From assembly GCF_041435055.1 (NCBI RefSeq), contig NZ_CP108002.1:1674001-1738000 (forward strand): DNA of 64,000 nucleotides, read 5' to 3'. Shown piece by piece: positions 43,532 to 54,312 of the stretch (position 1 is the stretch's first letter; each line of letters starts with the position of its first letter). Made by a program: the position numbers and the translations under genes. The DNA comes from Streptomyces sp. NBC_00341. GTDB lineage: Bacteria > Actinomycetota > Actinomycetes > Streptomycetales > Streptomycetaceae. The notes under the pieces are model-generated. The model was not told the origin of the DNA and made no database searches. It saw only the letters and a list, made by a program, of their open reading frames with translations.

Positions 43532-43802
43532 GGGCTGGCCTCATCTAGAGGTTCAAGGTCAATGACCAGCGGCTGCGGCGTCACGGGCCGAGGCCCGCCG
43601 ACTGGAGCCGCCATCAGTGAGCGGCCGTTGGCTCTTCCGTTCGCTGAGGAAAATGACACGAAAGCGGGACTGTGTCACTGACACGACCGCAGAATCCGGC
43701 CTGAAAGTGCAAGTCACTGCAGTTCCAGAGGACACGGCTCACCGGAACCTACAGGTCCGGACCGCGGCGCGCCCCGTCGGGGGCTCGCCGCACCGGTGCC
43801 GT
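43532..43802. other. non-coding region with TGACAC/GTGTCA repeats
   Basis: A 271-bp gap with TGACACGA at 43654-43661 and 43679-43686, the palindrome GTGTCACTGACAC (43672-43684) and GAGGACACGG at 43728-43737. The pattern resembles transposase-binding ends. No gene is seen. Confidence 0.45.
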
Positions 43803-44660
43803 TCAGCCGCCCGTGACGACCGGGCGGTTCTCCGAGGGCAGTCCCCATTCGCTCCAGGAGCCGTCGTAGACCGCGGACTCCCCGCGGCCGGCCAGGGTGG
43901 CGGCCAGCGCGGGCACACAGGCGGTGACGCCCGATCCGCAGCTGAACAGCAGTCGGCCCCGGCCCGGGGCGAGTGCCTCGAACAGGGCCCGCAGCTCGGC
44001 CGCCGGGCGCATCCGGCCCTCCTGCTGGACCTCGGTGAAGGGCAGGTTCACCGCCCCGGGCATATGGCCGCCGCGCAGCCCCTGGCGTGGTTCGGGCGCC
44101 GTGCCGCCGAAGCGCTCCCGGGACCGGGCGTCGAACACGACGGCCGCCGGATCGGTGAGCGCGGCCGCCACCTCGTCGGCGTCCACGAACATCCCGGGGC
44201 GCGGCGTCGCCGTGAAGTCCCCGCGCGCGGGGAGGCCGTCGGGGGCGCCCTCCCGGGTCGGCAGTCCGGCCGCCGTCCAGCCGGGCAGCCCGCCGTCGAG
44301 CACCGCCACCCGGTCGAGGCCCATCGCCCGGAGCATCCACCAGGCCCGTGCGGCGGAGTAGAGGCCCACCGCGTCGTAGACCACGACCGTGTCGCCGTCG
44401 TGGAGGCCGAGCGCGCGCATCTCCTCGGTGAACCGGGCCGCGTCGGGCATGGTGTGCGGCAGCGGTCCGCCGGGCTCGGACAGTGCGCCGTCTAGGTCGA
44501 AGGGGCGGGCCCCGGGGATCCGTACGGGGGCTTCCCGGTGGGCGCCGACCGAGGCGTCGAAGACCCGCAGTCCGGGCCGGCCGAGCCGGGCGGCGAGCCA
44601 GTCCGGGCCCACGAGCGGGCCCGGCGGGCCGTCCTCGCGGGCAGGTGCCGCGTCGTCCAT
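43803..44660 (-). CDS. sulfurtransferase (rhodanese, SseA-like)
   Basis: A 285-aa tandem rhodanese. The N-terminal inactive domain has LRVFDASVGAH, GARPFDLDG and YDAVGLYSAARAWWML; the C-terminal active domain has VFDARSRERFGG, GHMPGAVNLPF and the loop LFSCGSGVTAC with the catalytic Cys (CGSGVTA is the mercaptopyruvate-type loop). The start is ATG 44658-44660 with GGGAGG upstream. It transfers sulfane sulfur from mercaptopyruvate or thiosulfate. Confidence 0.94.
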   Translation of the reverse strand: MDDAAPAREDGPPGPLVGPDWLAARLGRPGLRVFDASVGAHREAPVRIPGARPFDLDGALSEPGGPLPHTMPDAARFTEEMRALGLHDGDTVVVYDAVGLYSAARAWWMLRAMGLDRVAVLDGGLPGWTAAGLPTREGAPDGLPARGDFTATPRPGMFVDADEVAAALTDPAAVVFDARSRERFGGTAPEPRQGLRGGHMPGAVNLPFTEVQQEGRMRPAAELRALFEALAPGRGRLLFSCGSGVTACVPALAATLAGRGESAVYDGSWSEWGLPSENRPVVTGG

Positions 44661-44833
44661 GGGTCCTCCCCCGTGCCGGTGCCGAAGGGTCAAGATCGCA
44701 GCGGGGCCCCAGCCTGTCAACGGCCCGCCGCCCCGGCGGTGCCTCCGGCGCTCCGGGCCGGTACCTTCCTGACCAGGGCGTCGGCAAGTGTGCGCGCCCG
44801 GTCCGAACGAAGCGAAGCGCGAGGCCCTAGTCC

Positions 44834-46459
44834 ATGGAGACCCAAGGCGGCATCACCGTGCAGCGTGCCCTGGAGCTGCCAGGACTGCGCGGCGGGCTCC
44901 CCGAGGTGGTGTCCGGCGCCGACCGGCTCAGCCGTACGGTGCGCTGGGTGCACGCGGGCGAGGTCCCCAACATCGCCTCGCTGCTCAAGGGCGGCGAGCT
45001 GCTCCTGACCACCGGTCTGGGGCTCGGTACCCGCCCGGCCGAGCAGCGCGCGTTCGTCCGCAGGCTCGCCGACCGGGGCATCGCCGCCCTGGTGGTCGAG
45101 CTCGGTCCGCGATTCAGCAGGCTGCCCGCCTCGATAGTGGACGCCGCCCGCGCCGCCGGGCTGCCGCTGGTCCAGCTGCACCGCGAGGTGCCGTTCGTGA
45201 CGGTGACCGAGGAGGTCCACACCGAGATCGTCAACGGTCACTACGCGCTGCTCCAGCAGGCCGAGGAGGTCCACCGGCGCTGCACCCAGGCGCTGCTCGG
45301 CGGCGGCGGAGTGCCCCAGGTGCTGGGCATCCTGGCGGACTTCACCGCGAACCCGGTGTTCCTGGAGACGGCCGACGGCCAGCTCCTGTACGCGGCCGGT
45401 ACCGAGTCCGGGCCGGTCTCCGCCGATCCGCTCCAGGTCTGGGACGGGATGCGCGGCGGCCGGGCTGCCCGCGAGTCGCCGCCCGTCGGCGCGGTGCTGG
45501 CGGATGTGCCGGGCGGCGGTCCGGGAACCGGTTCGGTACGGGCCAGGCTGGTGCTGCTGGCCGTGGACGGTCCGCTGGTGACGGTGCACCGGATGGCGGC
45601 GGAACGCGCGGCGGGCCTGCTCGCCGTGGTGCTGATGCAGGCCCGGCAGGAGGAGGAGCTCGCGGCGCGCGGCCGAGGCGACTTCCTCACCGATCTGGCG
45701 GAGGGCCGGATCGCCCCGGAGGACGCCCCGGCCCAGGCCCGGGTGCTGGGCTTCAAGCCGGGCGAGATGCCGGTGCTGCCCGTGGTGATGCGGCTGGCCC
45801 CCGAGCTGTCCCCGTCCGGCAACTGGGCGCTGCTGGCCCGCGCGGTCCTGGAGGAGCTGTCCTCCGTGGGGGTGCCGGTCCTGCTCGGGGTGCGGCCGGT
45901 GGAGGGCCGGGTGCCGCTGCTGCTGGCGCTGCGGACCGAGACGGAGCGTACGGCGGTGGCCGACCGGGTCGCCGCGGCGCTGCGGGCCGGAGTGGAGCGG
46001 GCCGGGCTCGAACGGGCGGGTTCCCATCCCCCGGTCGTGGTCGTCGGGGTGGCGGGCAGCTGGGCGACCGTCGGCGCGGGGCTCCGGCACGCGGCGGAGA
46101 CGGCCACGGCCGCACAGGGGCTCGGCGACCGGCCCTGGTACGACGCCCGGCGCCTCGATATCGATCTGCTGCTCTGGCGGCTGCGGGACCACCCGGATCT
46201 GGCGGCGTTCGTCGAGCGGGCGATCGGCCCGCTGCGCGATCACGACCGCACCTCGCGCCCGCCGCTGCTGCCCACCCTTGAGACCTACCTCGCGCACGCG
46301 GGCCGCAAGGCGGAGACGGCGCGCGAGCTGCATCTGAACCGGCAGACGCTCTACAACCGGCTCGCTCGTATCGGTGAACTTCTCGGCACCGATCTGGACG
46401 ACCCGCAGGCGGTCCTGGCCCTGAGCCTGGCCCTGCGCGCCCGCCGCCACACGGTCTGA
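44834..46459 (+). CDS. PucR-family transcriptional regulator
   Basis: A 541-aa regulator with an N-terminal PucR domain (ITVQRALELPGLRGGLPEVV, then VHAGEVPNIASLLKGGELLLTTG), a GGDEF-like middle and a C-terminal helix-turn-helix (AHAGRKAETARELHLNRQTLYNRLARIGELLG). PucR proteins control purine, amino acid or polyamine catabolism. The start is ATG 44834. It is divergent from the rhodanese gene. The target is not visible. Confidence 0.92.
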   Translation: METQGGITVQRALELPGLRGGLPEVVSGADRLSRTVRWVHAGEVPNIASLLKGGELLLTTGLGLGTRPAEQRAFVRRLADRGIAALVVELGPRFSRLPASIVDAARAAGLPLVQLHREVPFVTVTEEVHTEIVNGHYALLQQAEEVHRRCTQALLGGGGVPQVLGILADFTANPVFLETADGQLLYAAGTESGPVSADPLQVWDGMRGGRAARESPPVGAVLADVPGGGPGTGSVRARLVLLAVDGPLVTVHRMAAERAAGLLAVVLMQARQEEELAARGRGDFLTDLAEGRIAPEDAPAQARVLGFKPGEMPVLPVVMRLAPELSPSGNWALLARAVLEELSSVGVPVLLGVRPVEGRVPLLLALRTETERTAVADRVAAALRAGVERAGLERAGSHPPVVVVGVAGSWATVGAGLRHAAETATAAQGLGDRPWYDARRLDIDLLLWRLRDHPDLAAFVERAIGPLRDHDRTSRPPLLPTLETYLAHAGRKAETARELHLNRQTLYNRLARIGELLGTDLDDPQAVLALSLALRARRHTV

Positions 46460-46547
46460 GATCCGGACCGCCCACGCCCGCCGCCACACGGCCCGAGCAC
46501 CGGACCACACGCCACCGGCTCAACGGTCCGAACCGCAAGCCACCGGC

Positions 46548-47645
46548 TCAGCGGTTCCGGGCCACCGCCAGCGGCTGCGCCAACTCGTCGTACACGCTCA
46601 GCACTTGGGCGATCGTGTCGTCCTCGGTCGGCCAGCTCGCAGCCTGCGCGATCCCCGCGGCGGCCAGCCGGTCCCGTTCCGCCGGGTCCCCGAGCAGCCG
46701 GGCCACCGCGCGGGCGAGCGCCTCCGCGTTCCCGTACGGCACGAGTTCCGCGGCCTCACCCACGAGTTCGGGCACTCCGCCGACCGAGGTGGCCACCAGC
46801 GGCACGCCGATCCGCAGCGCGTCCTGGGCCAGCAGCGAGCGGGCCTCCCAGCGGCTGGGCAGCACGGCCAGGTCGGCGGCGGCCAGCAGCTCGGCGACAT
46901 CGGTCCTGCTGCCGATCAGCGCGACGGGCAGGTCCTCGGCCTTGATCCGCCGCTGCAGAGCCGCCCGCTCGCGCCCCTCGCCCGCGATGACCAGCAGGGG
47001 TACGGTGTCGAGCCGCCGCCACGCGCGCGCCGCGTCGAGCAGCGTGCCGAACCCGTGATGCGGCACCAGGCTGCCGACCGCCACGATCAACGGCCGTTCC
47101 ACGGCGCCGAGTTCGGCCCGCACCTTGTCGTCGGACAGTGTGGCGGGGATCAGCGGCGGCGGAGTGGCGACGGGCGCGAGCCGGGCGTCGCGCGCACCGC
47201 GCCGACGGGCCCGGTCGACCAGGTCGGAGGAGGCGCCGAGCACAACGGCCGCCGCGCGGGCGGCCCTTCGCTCCAGCAGGTGCAGCAGCCGGCGGCGGGC
47301 GCCCTCGGCGTGGGACCGGGTGTGCCAGGTGACGACCAGCGGGACGCGGCGGCCGCCGAGCGCCAGGGCGGCCCGTACGGCGGCGTGCAGTCCGTGCGCG
47401 TGGACCACGTCCGCACCCGCGCAGGCACCCCGCAGCGCGGCGACGGCGGCGGGATCACTGCGCCTGGGTACGGGCGCGAAGTGCGCCCCGGTCGCGGAGA
47501 AGTCGTAGGTGCGGTCCAGCCCCGCGGGCGCGCAGACCGTGACCTGCACGCCTCGCGCGACGAGTCCGGCGGCCAGCGAGCCGACATGGGCGCTGCTTCC
47601 CGCACTGCCTCCGCCCAGCACTTGGACCGTACGCAGCTGTGACAC
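46548..47645 (-). CDS. glycosyltransferase family 4
   Basis: A 365-aa GT-B glycosyltransferase. GGGSAGSSAHVGSLAAGLVARG is the N-terminal donor/acceptor loop, DVVHAHGLHAAVRAAL follows, and the C-terminal half has AVGSLVPHHGFGTLLDA and the E-x7-E-like region WEARSLLAQDALRIGVPLVATSVGGVPELV. The start is GTG 47643-47645 with GGGAG upstream. Located next to recN in the conserved core. Likely transfers a sugar from UDP or GDP donor to a lipid or glycan; acceptor unknown. Confidence 0.92.
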   Translation of the reverse strand: MSQLRTVQVLGGGSAGSSAHVGSLAAGLVARGVQVTVCAPAGLDRTYDFSATGAHFAPVPRRSDPAAVAALRGACAGADVVHAHGLHAAVRAALALGGRRVPLVVTWHTRSHAEGARRRLLHLLERRAARAAAVVLGASSDLVDRARRRGARDARLAPVATPPPLIPATLSDDKVRAELGAVERPLIVAVGSLVPHHGFGTLLDAARAWRRLDTVPLLVIAGEGRERAALQRRIKAEDLPVALIGSRTDVAELLAAADLAVLPSRWEARSLLAQDALRIGVPLVATSVGGVPELVGEAAELVPYGNAEALARAVARLLGDPAERDRLAAAGIAQAASWPTEDDTIAQVLSVYDELAQPLAVARNR

Positions 47646-47841
47646 GTTGAATGGCTCCCGGGGCTGCCGAGTCGGCGGTGTGTACACCGCCAAGGATGCC
47701 AGTCCGTACGCACGTTCCGGCACGACGGGACCGTAACTCCGGTGCGCACCGGAACAAACCGGGCGTGGCGTACCACTCGCACGGGTGAAGATCGCGGGGC
47801 TGCGACGCCGGGATCGGCGCCCAGGACCCCGCGACCCGCCG

Positions 47842-49587
47842 CTATCCGTCCGTCCGTGCCGTGGCGAGGAGCTCCTCCGCGTGGGCGCGGGCCGTCTCGG
47901 AGTCCTCCTGGCCCGCGAGCATCCGGGACAGCTCCCGTACCCGCTCCTCGCCCTCCAGGACGGTGACGCCGCTCCGGGTCACCGAGCCGTCCACGGTCTT
48001 CTCGACCAGCAGCTGCCGGTCGGCGAACGCGGCGACCTGGGGCAGGTGGGTCACGACGACCACCTGGGCGGACCTGGCGAGCTTCGCCAGCCGCCGCCCG
48101 ACCTCGACGGCCGCCTTGCCGCCGACGCCCGCGTCGACCTCGTCGAAGAGGTAGGTGGGTACCGGGTCGGAACCGGCGAAGACCACCTCGACGGCGAGCA
48201 TCACCCGGGACAGCTCACCGCCGGAGGCGCCCTTGGCGATCGGGCGTGGCTGGGCGCCGGGGTGCGGGGCCAGCAGCAGTTCGACCTCGTCGGCGCCGGA
48301 CGGCCCGTAGCCCACGCTGCGTCCGCCGATGTCGATGCCTGACGCCTCGTCGGGCGCCTCGGTCTGCCGGATGTCGAAGGAGACCCGGGCGTGCGGCATC
48401 GCGAGGGAGGCGAGCTCCGCGGTGACCGCCTCCGCGAAGAGCGCCGCCGCCGCCGTCCGGGCGTCGGTCAGCGCCTGGCCGAGTCCGGAGAGCTCGCCGC
48501 GCAGCGCGTCCCGCTCCGCGGTCAGTTCACCGATCCGGTCGTCGTCGCTCTCCAGCTCCATGAGGCGCGCGGCCCCGTCCTCGGCCCAGGCCAGCACGGC
48601 GGTGATGTCGTCGCCGTACTTGCGGGTGAGTCCGGTGAGCGCGGCGCGCCGCTCCTCGACCGCGGCGAGCCGGAGCGGGTCGGAGTCCAGCTGGTCGGCG
48701 TAGCCCGCGAGTTCGCCCGCGACGTCGGAGAGCAGGATGGAGATCTCGCCGACCCGGTCCGCGAGTGCGGCGAGCGCCGGGTCGTGGGCCCGTACCCCTT
48801 CCAGCGCCTGACCGGCCGCCGCGACGACGGTCGTCGCGTCGACCGCCTCCTGGTCCTCCGGGTTTCCTGCCAGCGCGGTGTGCGCGAGGGCGGCGGCGGA
48901 GGCGAGGGCGTCCGCGTGGCCGAGCCGCTGGGCCTCCGCGGCGAGCTCGGTGTCCTCACCGGGCAGCGGTTCGACAGCGGCGATCTCGTTCAGCCCGAAG
49001 CGCAGCAGGTCGGCTTCCTGGGCCCGTTCGCGGGCGCGCGTGGTCAGCTCGTCGAGTTCTCCGGCGACCTCGCGCAGCCGCCGGTAGGCCGCCGCGTAGG
49101 TGGCGTGCGGTACGGCGACACCGTCGCCCGCGTACCGGTCCAGGGCCTGCCGCTGCCTGGCCGGCTTGAGCAGCCCCTGCTGGTCGGTCTGGCCGTGCAC
49201 GGCGACGAGTTCGTCGGCCAGCTCGGCCAGCACGCCCACCGGCACGGATCTGCCGCCCAGATGCGCGCGGGAGCGCCCCTCCGCGGAAACGGTACGGCTG
49301 ATCAGCAGCGCACCGTCCTCGATCTCCGCACCGGCCTCCTCGGCCCGCAGCGCCGCCGCGTCGCCCTCGGACACCGTGATCCGGCCCTCGACGACCGCCG
49401 CCTTGGCGCCGATCCGTACGAGGGCGGGGTCGGCACGTCCGCCGAGCAGCAGCCCGAGGCTGGTGACGACCATGGTCTTGCCCGCGCCGGTCTCACCGGT
49501 CACGGCGGTGAAACCGGGTGACAGCTCCACCACCGCGTCGTCGATGACTCCGAGCGACCGTATCCGCATCTCCTCCAACACGGTCAT
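47842..49587 (-). CDS. recN: DNA repair protein RecN
   Basis: A 581-aa SMC-like ATPase. EEMRIRSLGVIDDAVVELSPGF and Walker A TGETGAGKTMVV open it, coiled coil and AALRAEEAGAEIEDGALLISRTV follow, and the C-terminal half has ELSRVMLAVEVVF, the signature and YLFDEVDAGVGGKAAVEVGRRL as Walker B. It acts in double-strand break repair. Several starts are possible (ATG 49593, ATG 49587, GTG 49581); I used 49587. It precedes nadK and tlyA, a conserved order. Confidence 0.95.
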   Translation of the reverse strand: MTVLEEMRIRSLGVIDDAVVELSPGFTAVTGETGAGKTMVVTSLGLLLGGRADPALVRIGAKAAVVEGRITVSEGDAAALRAEEAGAEIEDGALLISRTVSAEGRSRAHLGGRSVPVGVLAELADELVAVHGQTDQQGLLKPARQRQALDRYAGDGVAVPHATYAAAYRRLREVAGELDELTTRARERAQEADLLRFGLNEIAAVEPLPGEDTELAAEAQRLGHADALASAAALAHTALAGNPEDQEAVDATTVVAAAGQALEGVRAHDPALAALADRVGEISILLSDVAGELAGYADQLDSDPLRLAAVEERRAALTGLTRKYGDDITAVLAWAEDGAARLMELESDDDRIGELTAERDALRGELSGLGQALTDARTAAAALFAEAVTAELASLAMPHARVSFDIRQTEAPDEASGIDIGGRSVGYGPSGADEVELLLAPHPGAQPRPIAKGASGGELSRVMLAVEVVFAGSDPVPTYLFDEVDAGVGGKAAVEVGRRLAKLARSAQVVVVTHLPQVAAFADRQLLVEKTVDGSVTRSGVTVLEGEERVRELSRMLAGQEDSETARAHAEELLATARTDG

Positions 49588-49683
49588 GACCATACGAGGT
49601 TTCGTGGCCGCCGCGCACACGGGCCGCTGCCGGGGCACCGGATCGGGTGGGTACGGCGGACTCCCCGGGTGCCCGGTCCGGCG

Positions 49684-50585
49684 TCAGTGCGGCGCGCCCC
49701 GCCACCCCGACACCGGCAGCGCGAACTTGGCCACCAGCCGGTCCGTGAAGGAGGCCTGGTGCAGCCGGGCCAGCCGGACGGGAACCGTGCCGCGCCGCAC
49801 CTCGACCCGGGCGCCGGGGGGCAGCTCGACCGTCCTGCGCCCGTCGCACCACAGCACCCCCTGCGGGGTGTGCGGCTGGACCTCCACGGCCAGCACCGAC
49901 GTGGGCGAGGTCACCAGCGGCTTGGCGAACAGCGCGTGGGCGCCGATCGGGACCATCAGCAGGGCCTCCACCTCGGGCCACACGACGGGCCCCCCGGCCG
50001 AGAAGGCGTACGCGGTCGAGCCGGTGGGCGTCGCGCAGACGATGCCGTCGCAGCCGAACCCGGTCACCGGACGGCCGTCGATCTCCAGTACGACCTCCAG
50101 CATCCGCTCGGGCGACACCTTCTGCACGGCCGCCTCGTTGAGCGCCCAGTCGGTGTGGACGACGGTGCCGTTGCTGTGCACGACGACGTCGATCGTCATG
50201 CGTTCCTCAACGGTGTACGCCCGGGTGACGACCCGGTCGACGACGTTGTCCAGGTCGTCGCGCTCCGCCTCCGCGAGGAAGCCGACCCTGCCCAGGTTGA
50301 CGCCGAGCATCGGCACCCCGGAGGCGCGCGAGAGCTCCGCGCCGCGCAGCAGCGTCCCGTCCCCGCCGAGCACGATGAGCAGCTCGCAGCCGTTCACCGG
50401 CTCCGGGGTGGCGTCGGTGACCGTCTCGACGGACGGCGGCAGCGGCAGGTCGGCCGCCTCCGTCGCCAGCACCCGTACGCCCAGACCGCTGCGCAGCAGG
50501 CCCTGGACCACCAGCTCGGCGCTGCGGATCGCGGCCGGCCGGCCGGTGTGCGCCAGAAGAAAGACTGTTCGTGCCGTATTCGTCG

Positions 50586-50589
<4 letters not shown>
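49684..50589 (-). CDS. nadK: NAD kinase
   Basis: A 301-aa ATP-NAD kinase making NADP. The signature LLIVLGGDGTLLRGAELSR, the NE/DxxGS motif ALNEAAVQKVS, and FGCDGIVCATPTGSTAYAFSAGGP (GSTAY) are present. The start is TTG 50587-50589, chosen because it overlaps the tlyA stop (TTGA). It lies between tlyA and recN. Confidence 0.96.
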
Positions 50590-51401
<812 letters not shown>

Positions 51402-51435
51402 GTTCGGTTCAGCTCCTGTTGTTGTACGAGTCGTT

Positions 51436-51762
51436 CTACGAGTTGTTGTACGGCTTGTCGTCCGCGGGCCCCGGGACGGGCGCGGGCCCCGCGTCCAGTG
51501 CGGTCAGCGCGTCGCGCAGGCCACGGTGTACATCCTCGTACACCTCGATGTGGCCGCTCGCCGGGAGGCGGTCGGCGTCGGCCAGCCGTTCCAGTCGCGC
51601 GTCCACCCCCGCGTTGCCGGTGGGGGTGCGGACGACGCCGAGGGGCGCGGGGGCCGCCGGGTCGGGCCGGTCCGCCCGGGGCGGCTCCTGCGGTGCGTCC
51701 TGCGGGATCTCCCCGGGCGCGGTTCCGGCGGCCGTCCCCGGCCCCGGCGTCGAGTCGCTCAT
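51436..51762 (-). CDS. small conserved hypothetical protein
   Basis: A 108-aa protein starting MSDSTPGPGTAAGTAPGEIP. The first half is Pro/Ala-rich and disordered; the second half, TGNAGVDARLERLADADRLP then GHIEVYEDVHRGLRDALTAL, looks helical and conserved. It ends DDKPYNNS. It is 34 bp upstream of tlyA on the same strand and is likely its operon partner, as in other Streptomyces. Function unknown. Confidence 0.75.
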   Translation of the reverse strand: MSDSTPGPGTAAGTAPGEIPQDAPQEPPRADRPDPAAPAPLGVVRTPTGNAGVDARLERLADADRLPASGHIEVYEDVHRGLRDALTALDAGPAPVPGPADDKPYNNS

Positions 51763-51805
51763 GCGGGAAACGCTACCCCGAGGCGCTGCGGTACCGTCGA
51801 TCACG

Positions 51806-52153
51806 ATGGCGACCATGGCGGAGTGCCGCAGCGCACTCGACAGACTTTCGGACAACCTCGCGGGGGCCGACGGCGACGTGCGCAGCGCGGCGTCCCTGGA
51901 CCGTTCGCTGAGCTGCCACATCAAGGACCTCGACGTCACGTTCACCGGCCGGCTGGCCGGCGGCCGGATCCAGGTCCTGGACACCGTCGAGGGGCCGCCT
52001 GCGGAAAAGGCGGAGATACGTCTCGCGATGACCGGGGACGATCTGGTGGCCCTGGTCAACGGCGAGCTGAACTTCGCGAAGGCCTGGGGCTCCGGCCGGG
52101 TACGCCTGGAAGCCGGCTTCCGCGACCTCCTGAAACTCAGATCCCTGCTGTAA
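51806..52153 (+). CDS. SCP2 sterol-binding domain protein
   Basis: A 115-aa protein with an SCP2-like fold: MAECRSALDRLSDNLA, then FTGRLAGGRIQVLDTVEGPP, AEIRLAMTGDDLVALVNGEL and ending DLLKLRSLL. SCP2 domains carry or bind lipids. ATG 51806 or ATG 51815 may be the start. It diverges from the small gene at 51436-51762. Confidence 0.85.
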   Translation: MATMAECRSALDRLSDNLAGADGDVRSAASLDRSLSCHIKDLDVTFTGRLAGGRIQVLDTVEGPPAEKAEIRLAMTGDDLVALVNGELNFAKAWGSGRVRLEAGFRDLLKLRSLL

Positions 52154-52300
52154 CCAGCCCAGACCAAGCCCTGCCCGGCCAATCAATGCCGCCCGGCCAA
52201 ACCAAGCCCGTCCGGCGATTGAGGACAAGGCGTGGCCGAAGGTCACGCGCCCCACCCACCGCGCCCCACCCACCGCACCGCACCCACCGCACCGCACCCC

Positions 52301-53203
52301 CTAAACCGGCGCGCCCCGCGCCCCCCGCACCCGCGCGGCCGGCACCACCAGCGGGGTCCCCGTCTCCGGATCGGAGATCACCTGGCACCGCAGCCCGAAC
52401 ACCCGCTCCACCAGCTCCGCGGTGACGATCTCCCCGGGCGCGCCCTCCGCGACGATCTCGCCCTCCCGCATCGCGATGAGGTGCGTGGCGTACCGTGCGG
52501 CGTGGTTCAGGTCGTGCAGGACGGCGACCAGCGTGCGCCCCCGCGTCTCGTGCAGTTCCGCGCACAGGTCGAGCACATCGATCTGGTGCTGGATGTCGAG
52601 GTACGTCGTCGGCTCGTCCAGCAGCAGCAGCGGCGTCTGCTGCGCGAGCGCCATCGCGATCCAGACCCGCTGACGCTGACCGCCGGACAATTCATCGACA
52701 TAGCGATCACCGAGTTCACCGACGCCGGTCGACGCCATCGATTCCTCGACAATGCGTTCGTCCTCCGGCGACCACTGCCGCAGCAGCCCCTGGTGCGGGT
52801 AGCGCCCTCTGGCCACCAGATCCGCCACGGTGATGCCGTCCGGGGCGATCGAGGACTGGGGCAGCAGCCCCAGTGTCCTGGCGACCTTCTTCGCGGGCAT
52901 CCGGTGAATGGCCTGCCCGTCCAGCAGCACCTGGCCCCTGCTCGGCCTGAGCATCCGGGACAGCGCACGCAGCAATGTCGACTTGCCGCAGGCGTTCGGG
53001 CCGACGATCACGGTGAACGAGTGGTCGGGTATCTCGACCGAGAGGTTCTCCGCGATGACCCGCTGGTCGTAGCCGAGGGTCACCGAGTCCGCGGTGAGGC
53101 GCTGCATGGTCGTACTCCGTGGGTCGGTCGGGGCGCTGGAGGAAGGCGGAGCGGGGGAAGGCGGGGCGGGTGAGGGCTTCGGGTGCCCGGTGCCGGATGT
53201 CAT
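52301..53203 (-). CDS. siderophore-type ABC transporter ATP-binding protein
   Basis: A 300-aa FecE/FhuC-like ATPase. Walker A VGPNACGKSTLLRAL, the Q-loop LGLLPQSS, the signature VDELSGGQRQRVWIAMALAQ, Walker B LLLLDEPTTYLD and the H-loop AVLHDLNHA are clear. The start ATG 53201-53203 (MTSGTGHPK) overlaps the permease stop (ATGA); an internal ATG at 53107 (MQRLTADSV) with a GGAG site is a possible alternative and is the true domain start. It supplies energy to the two permeases upstream. Confidence 0.93.
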   Translation of the reverse strand: MTSGTGHPKPSPAPPSPAPPSSSAPTDPRSTTMQRLTADSVTLGYDQRVIAENLSVEIPDHSFTVIVGPNACGKSTLLRALSRMLRPSRGQVLLDGQAIHRMPAKKVARTLGLLPQSSIAPDGITVADLVARGRYPHQGLLRQWSPEDERIVEESMASTGVGELGDRYVDELSGGQRQRVWIAMALAQQTPLLLLDEPTTYLDIQHQIDVLDLCAELHETRGRTLVAVLHDLNHAARYATHLIAMREGEIVAEGAPGEIVTAELVERVFGLRCQVISDPETGTPLVVPAARVRGARGAPV

Positions 53204-54312
53204 ATGCGGCCCGCCTTGCGCTCGGACACCAGGAGCCACAGCAGGTAGCAGCCGCCGAGCACGCCGGTCACCACGCCCACGGGCAGCTGCCGGTCACCGA
53301 AGGCGTCGAGCGCGACCCAGTCCGCGACGAGCAGCAGGGCGGCGCCCATGAAGGTCGCGGCCACCAGGTTGGGGCCGGTCGAGCGGGTCAGCCGGCGGGC
53401 CACCTGCGGGGCGCTGAGCGAGACGAACGCGATCGGCCCGGCGGCGGCCGTGGCGACGGCGACGAGCAGCACGGCGACGCCCAACAGGACGAGCCGGGTG
53501 CGCTCGACCCGTACCCCGAGGGCGTACGCGGCGTCGTCGCCCATCTCCATCACCCGCAGGGCCCGGCCGTGCCCGAAGACCAACGGCAGCAGCACCGCGC
53601 AGACCGCCAGCAGGGGCCAGACCTGGGCCCAGTCCCGCCCGTCGAGCGAGCCGGTCATCCAGACGACGGCCCGGGTGGCGTCCACCAGGTCGGCCTTGGT
53701 GATCAGGTACTGGGTCACGGCGGTCAGCATGGCGGCGGCGCCGATCCCGACCAGCACGAGCCGGAAGCCGTGCACCCCGCGCTTCCACGCCAGCAGATAG
53801 ACGGCGACCCCGGTCAGCAGACCGCCGGCCACCGCACCACCCGCGACCGCCGTCGCCCCGCCCTGGAACACCACGATCACGGTCAGCGCGCCGACCGTCG
53901 CGCCCTGGCCGAAGCCCAGCACGTCGGGGCTGCCGAGGGGGTTGCGCGAGATGGTCTGGAAGACGGCGCCGCCGGCCCCCAGCGCCGCGCCCACCAGGAG
54001 CCCCACCAGCACCCTCGGCAGCCGCAGGTCCGTGACGATGAACTCCTGCTGGAACGTGCCGTGCCCGAACAGCGTCGTGACGACCTCGCCCGGGGTCATG
54101 GAGAAGTCTCCGCTGCCGATGAGGACGACCCCGGCCGCCGCCACCACGGCGGCGAGCAGTACCACCACCAGGGAGGCCCGGACGTTCATCCGGAACGAGT
54201 ACCCGCCGGCCGTCCGCACGGCCTTCACAGAGCGGGCCGTCCCCGCCGTCCCCGCCTGCCGTGCCGCTCCCGCCGCTCCCGTCGCTTCCGTCGTCTCCTT
54301 CGTGGCCTTCAC
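53200..54312 (-). CDS. iron-siderophore ABC permease, FecCD family
   Basis: A 370-aa permease with about nine transmembrane helices. FecCD hallmarks are GAGGAVFQTISRNPLGSPDVLGFGQGA and APQVARRLTRSTGPNL. About 45 polar Ala/Thr residues precede the first helix. The start GTG 54310-54312 overlaps the upstream permease stop (GTGA). Confidence 0.92.
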   Translation of the reverse strand: MKATKETTEATGAAGAARQAGTAGTARSVKAVRTAGGYSFRMNVRASLVVVLLAAVVAAAGVVLIGSGDFSMTPGEVVTTLFGHGTFQQEFIVTDLRLPRVLVGLLVGAALGAGGAVFQTISRNPLGSPDVLGFGQGATVGALTVIVVFQGGATAVAGGAVAGGLLTGVAVYLLAWKRGVHGFRLVLVGIGAAAMLTAVTQYLITKADLVDATRAVVWMTGSLDGRDWAQVWPLLAVCAVLLPLVFGHGRALRVMEMGDDAAYALGVRVERTRLVLLGVAVLLVAVATAAAGPIAFVSLSAPQVARRLTRSTGPNLVAATFMGAALLLVADWVALDAFGDRQLPVGVVTGVLGGCYLLWLLVSERKAGRI

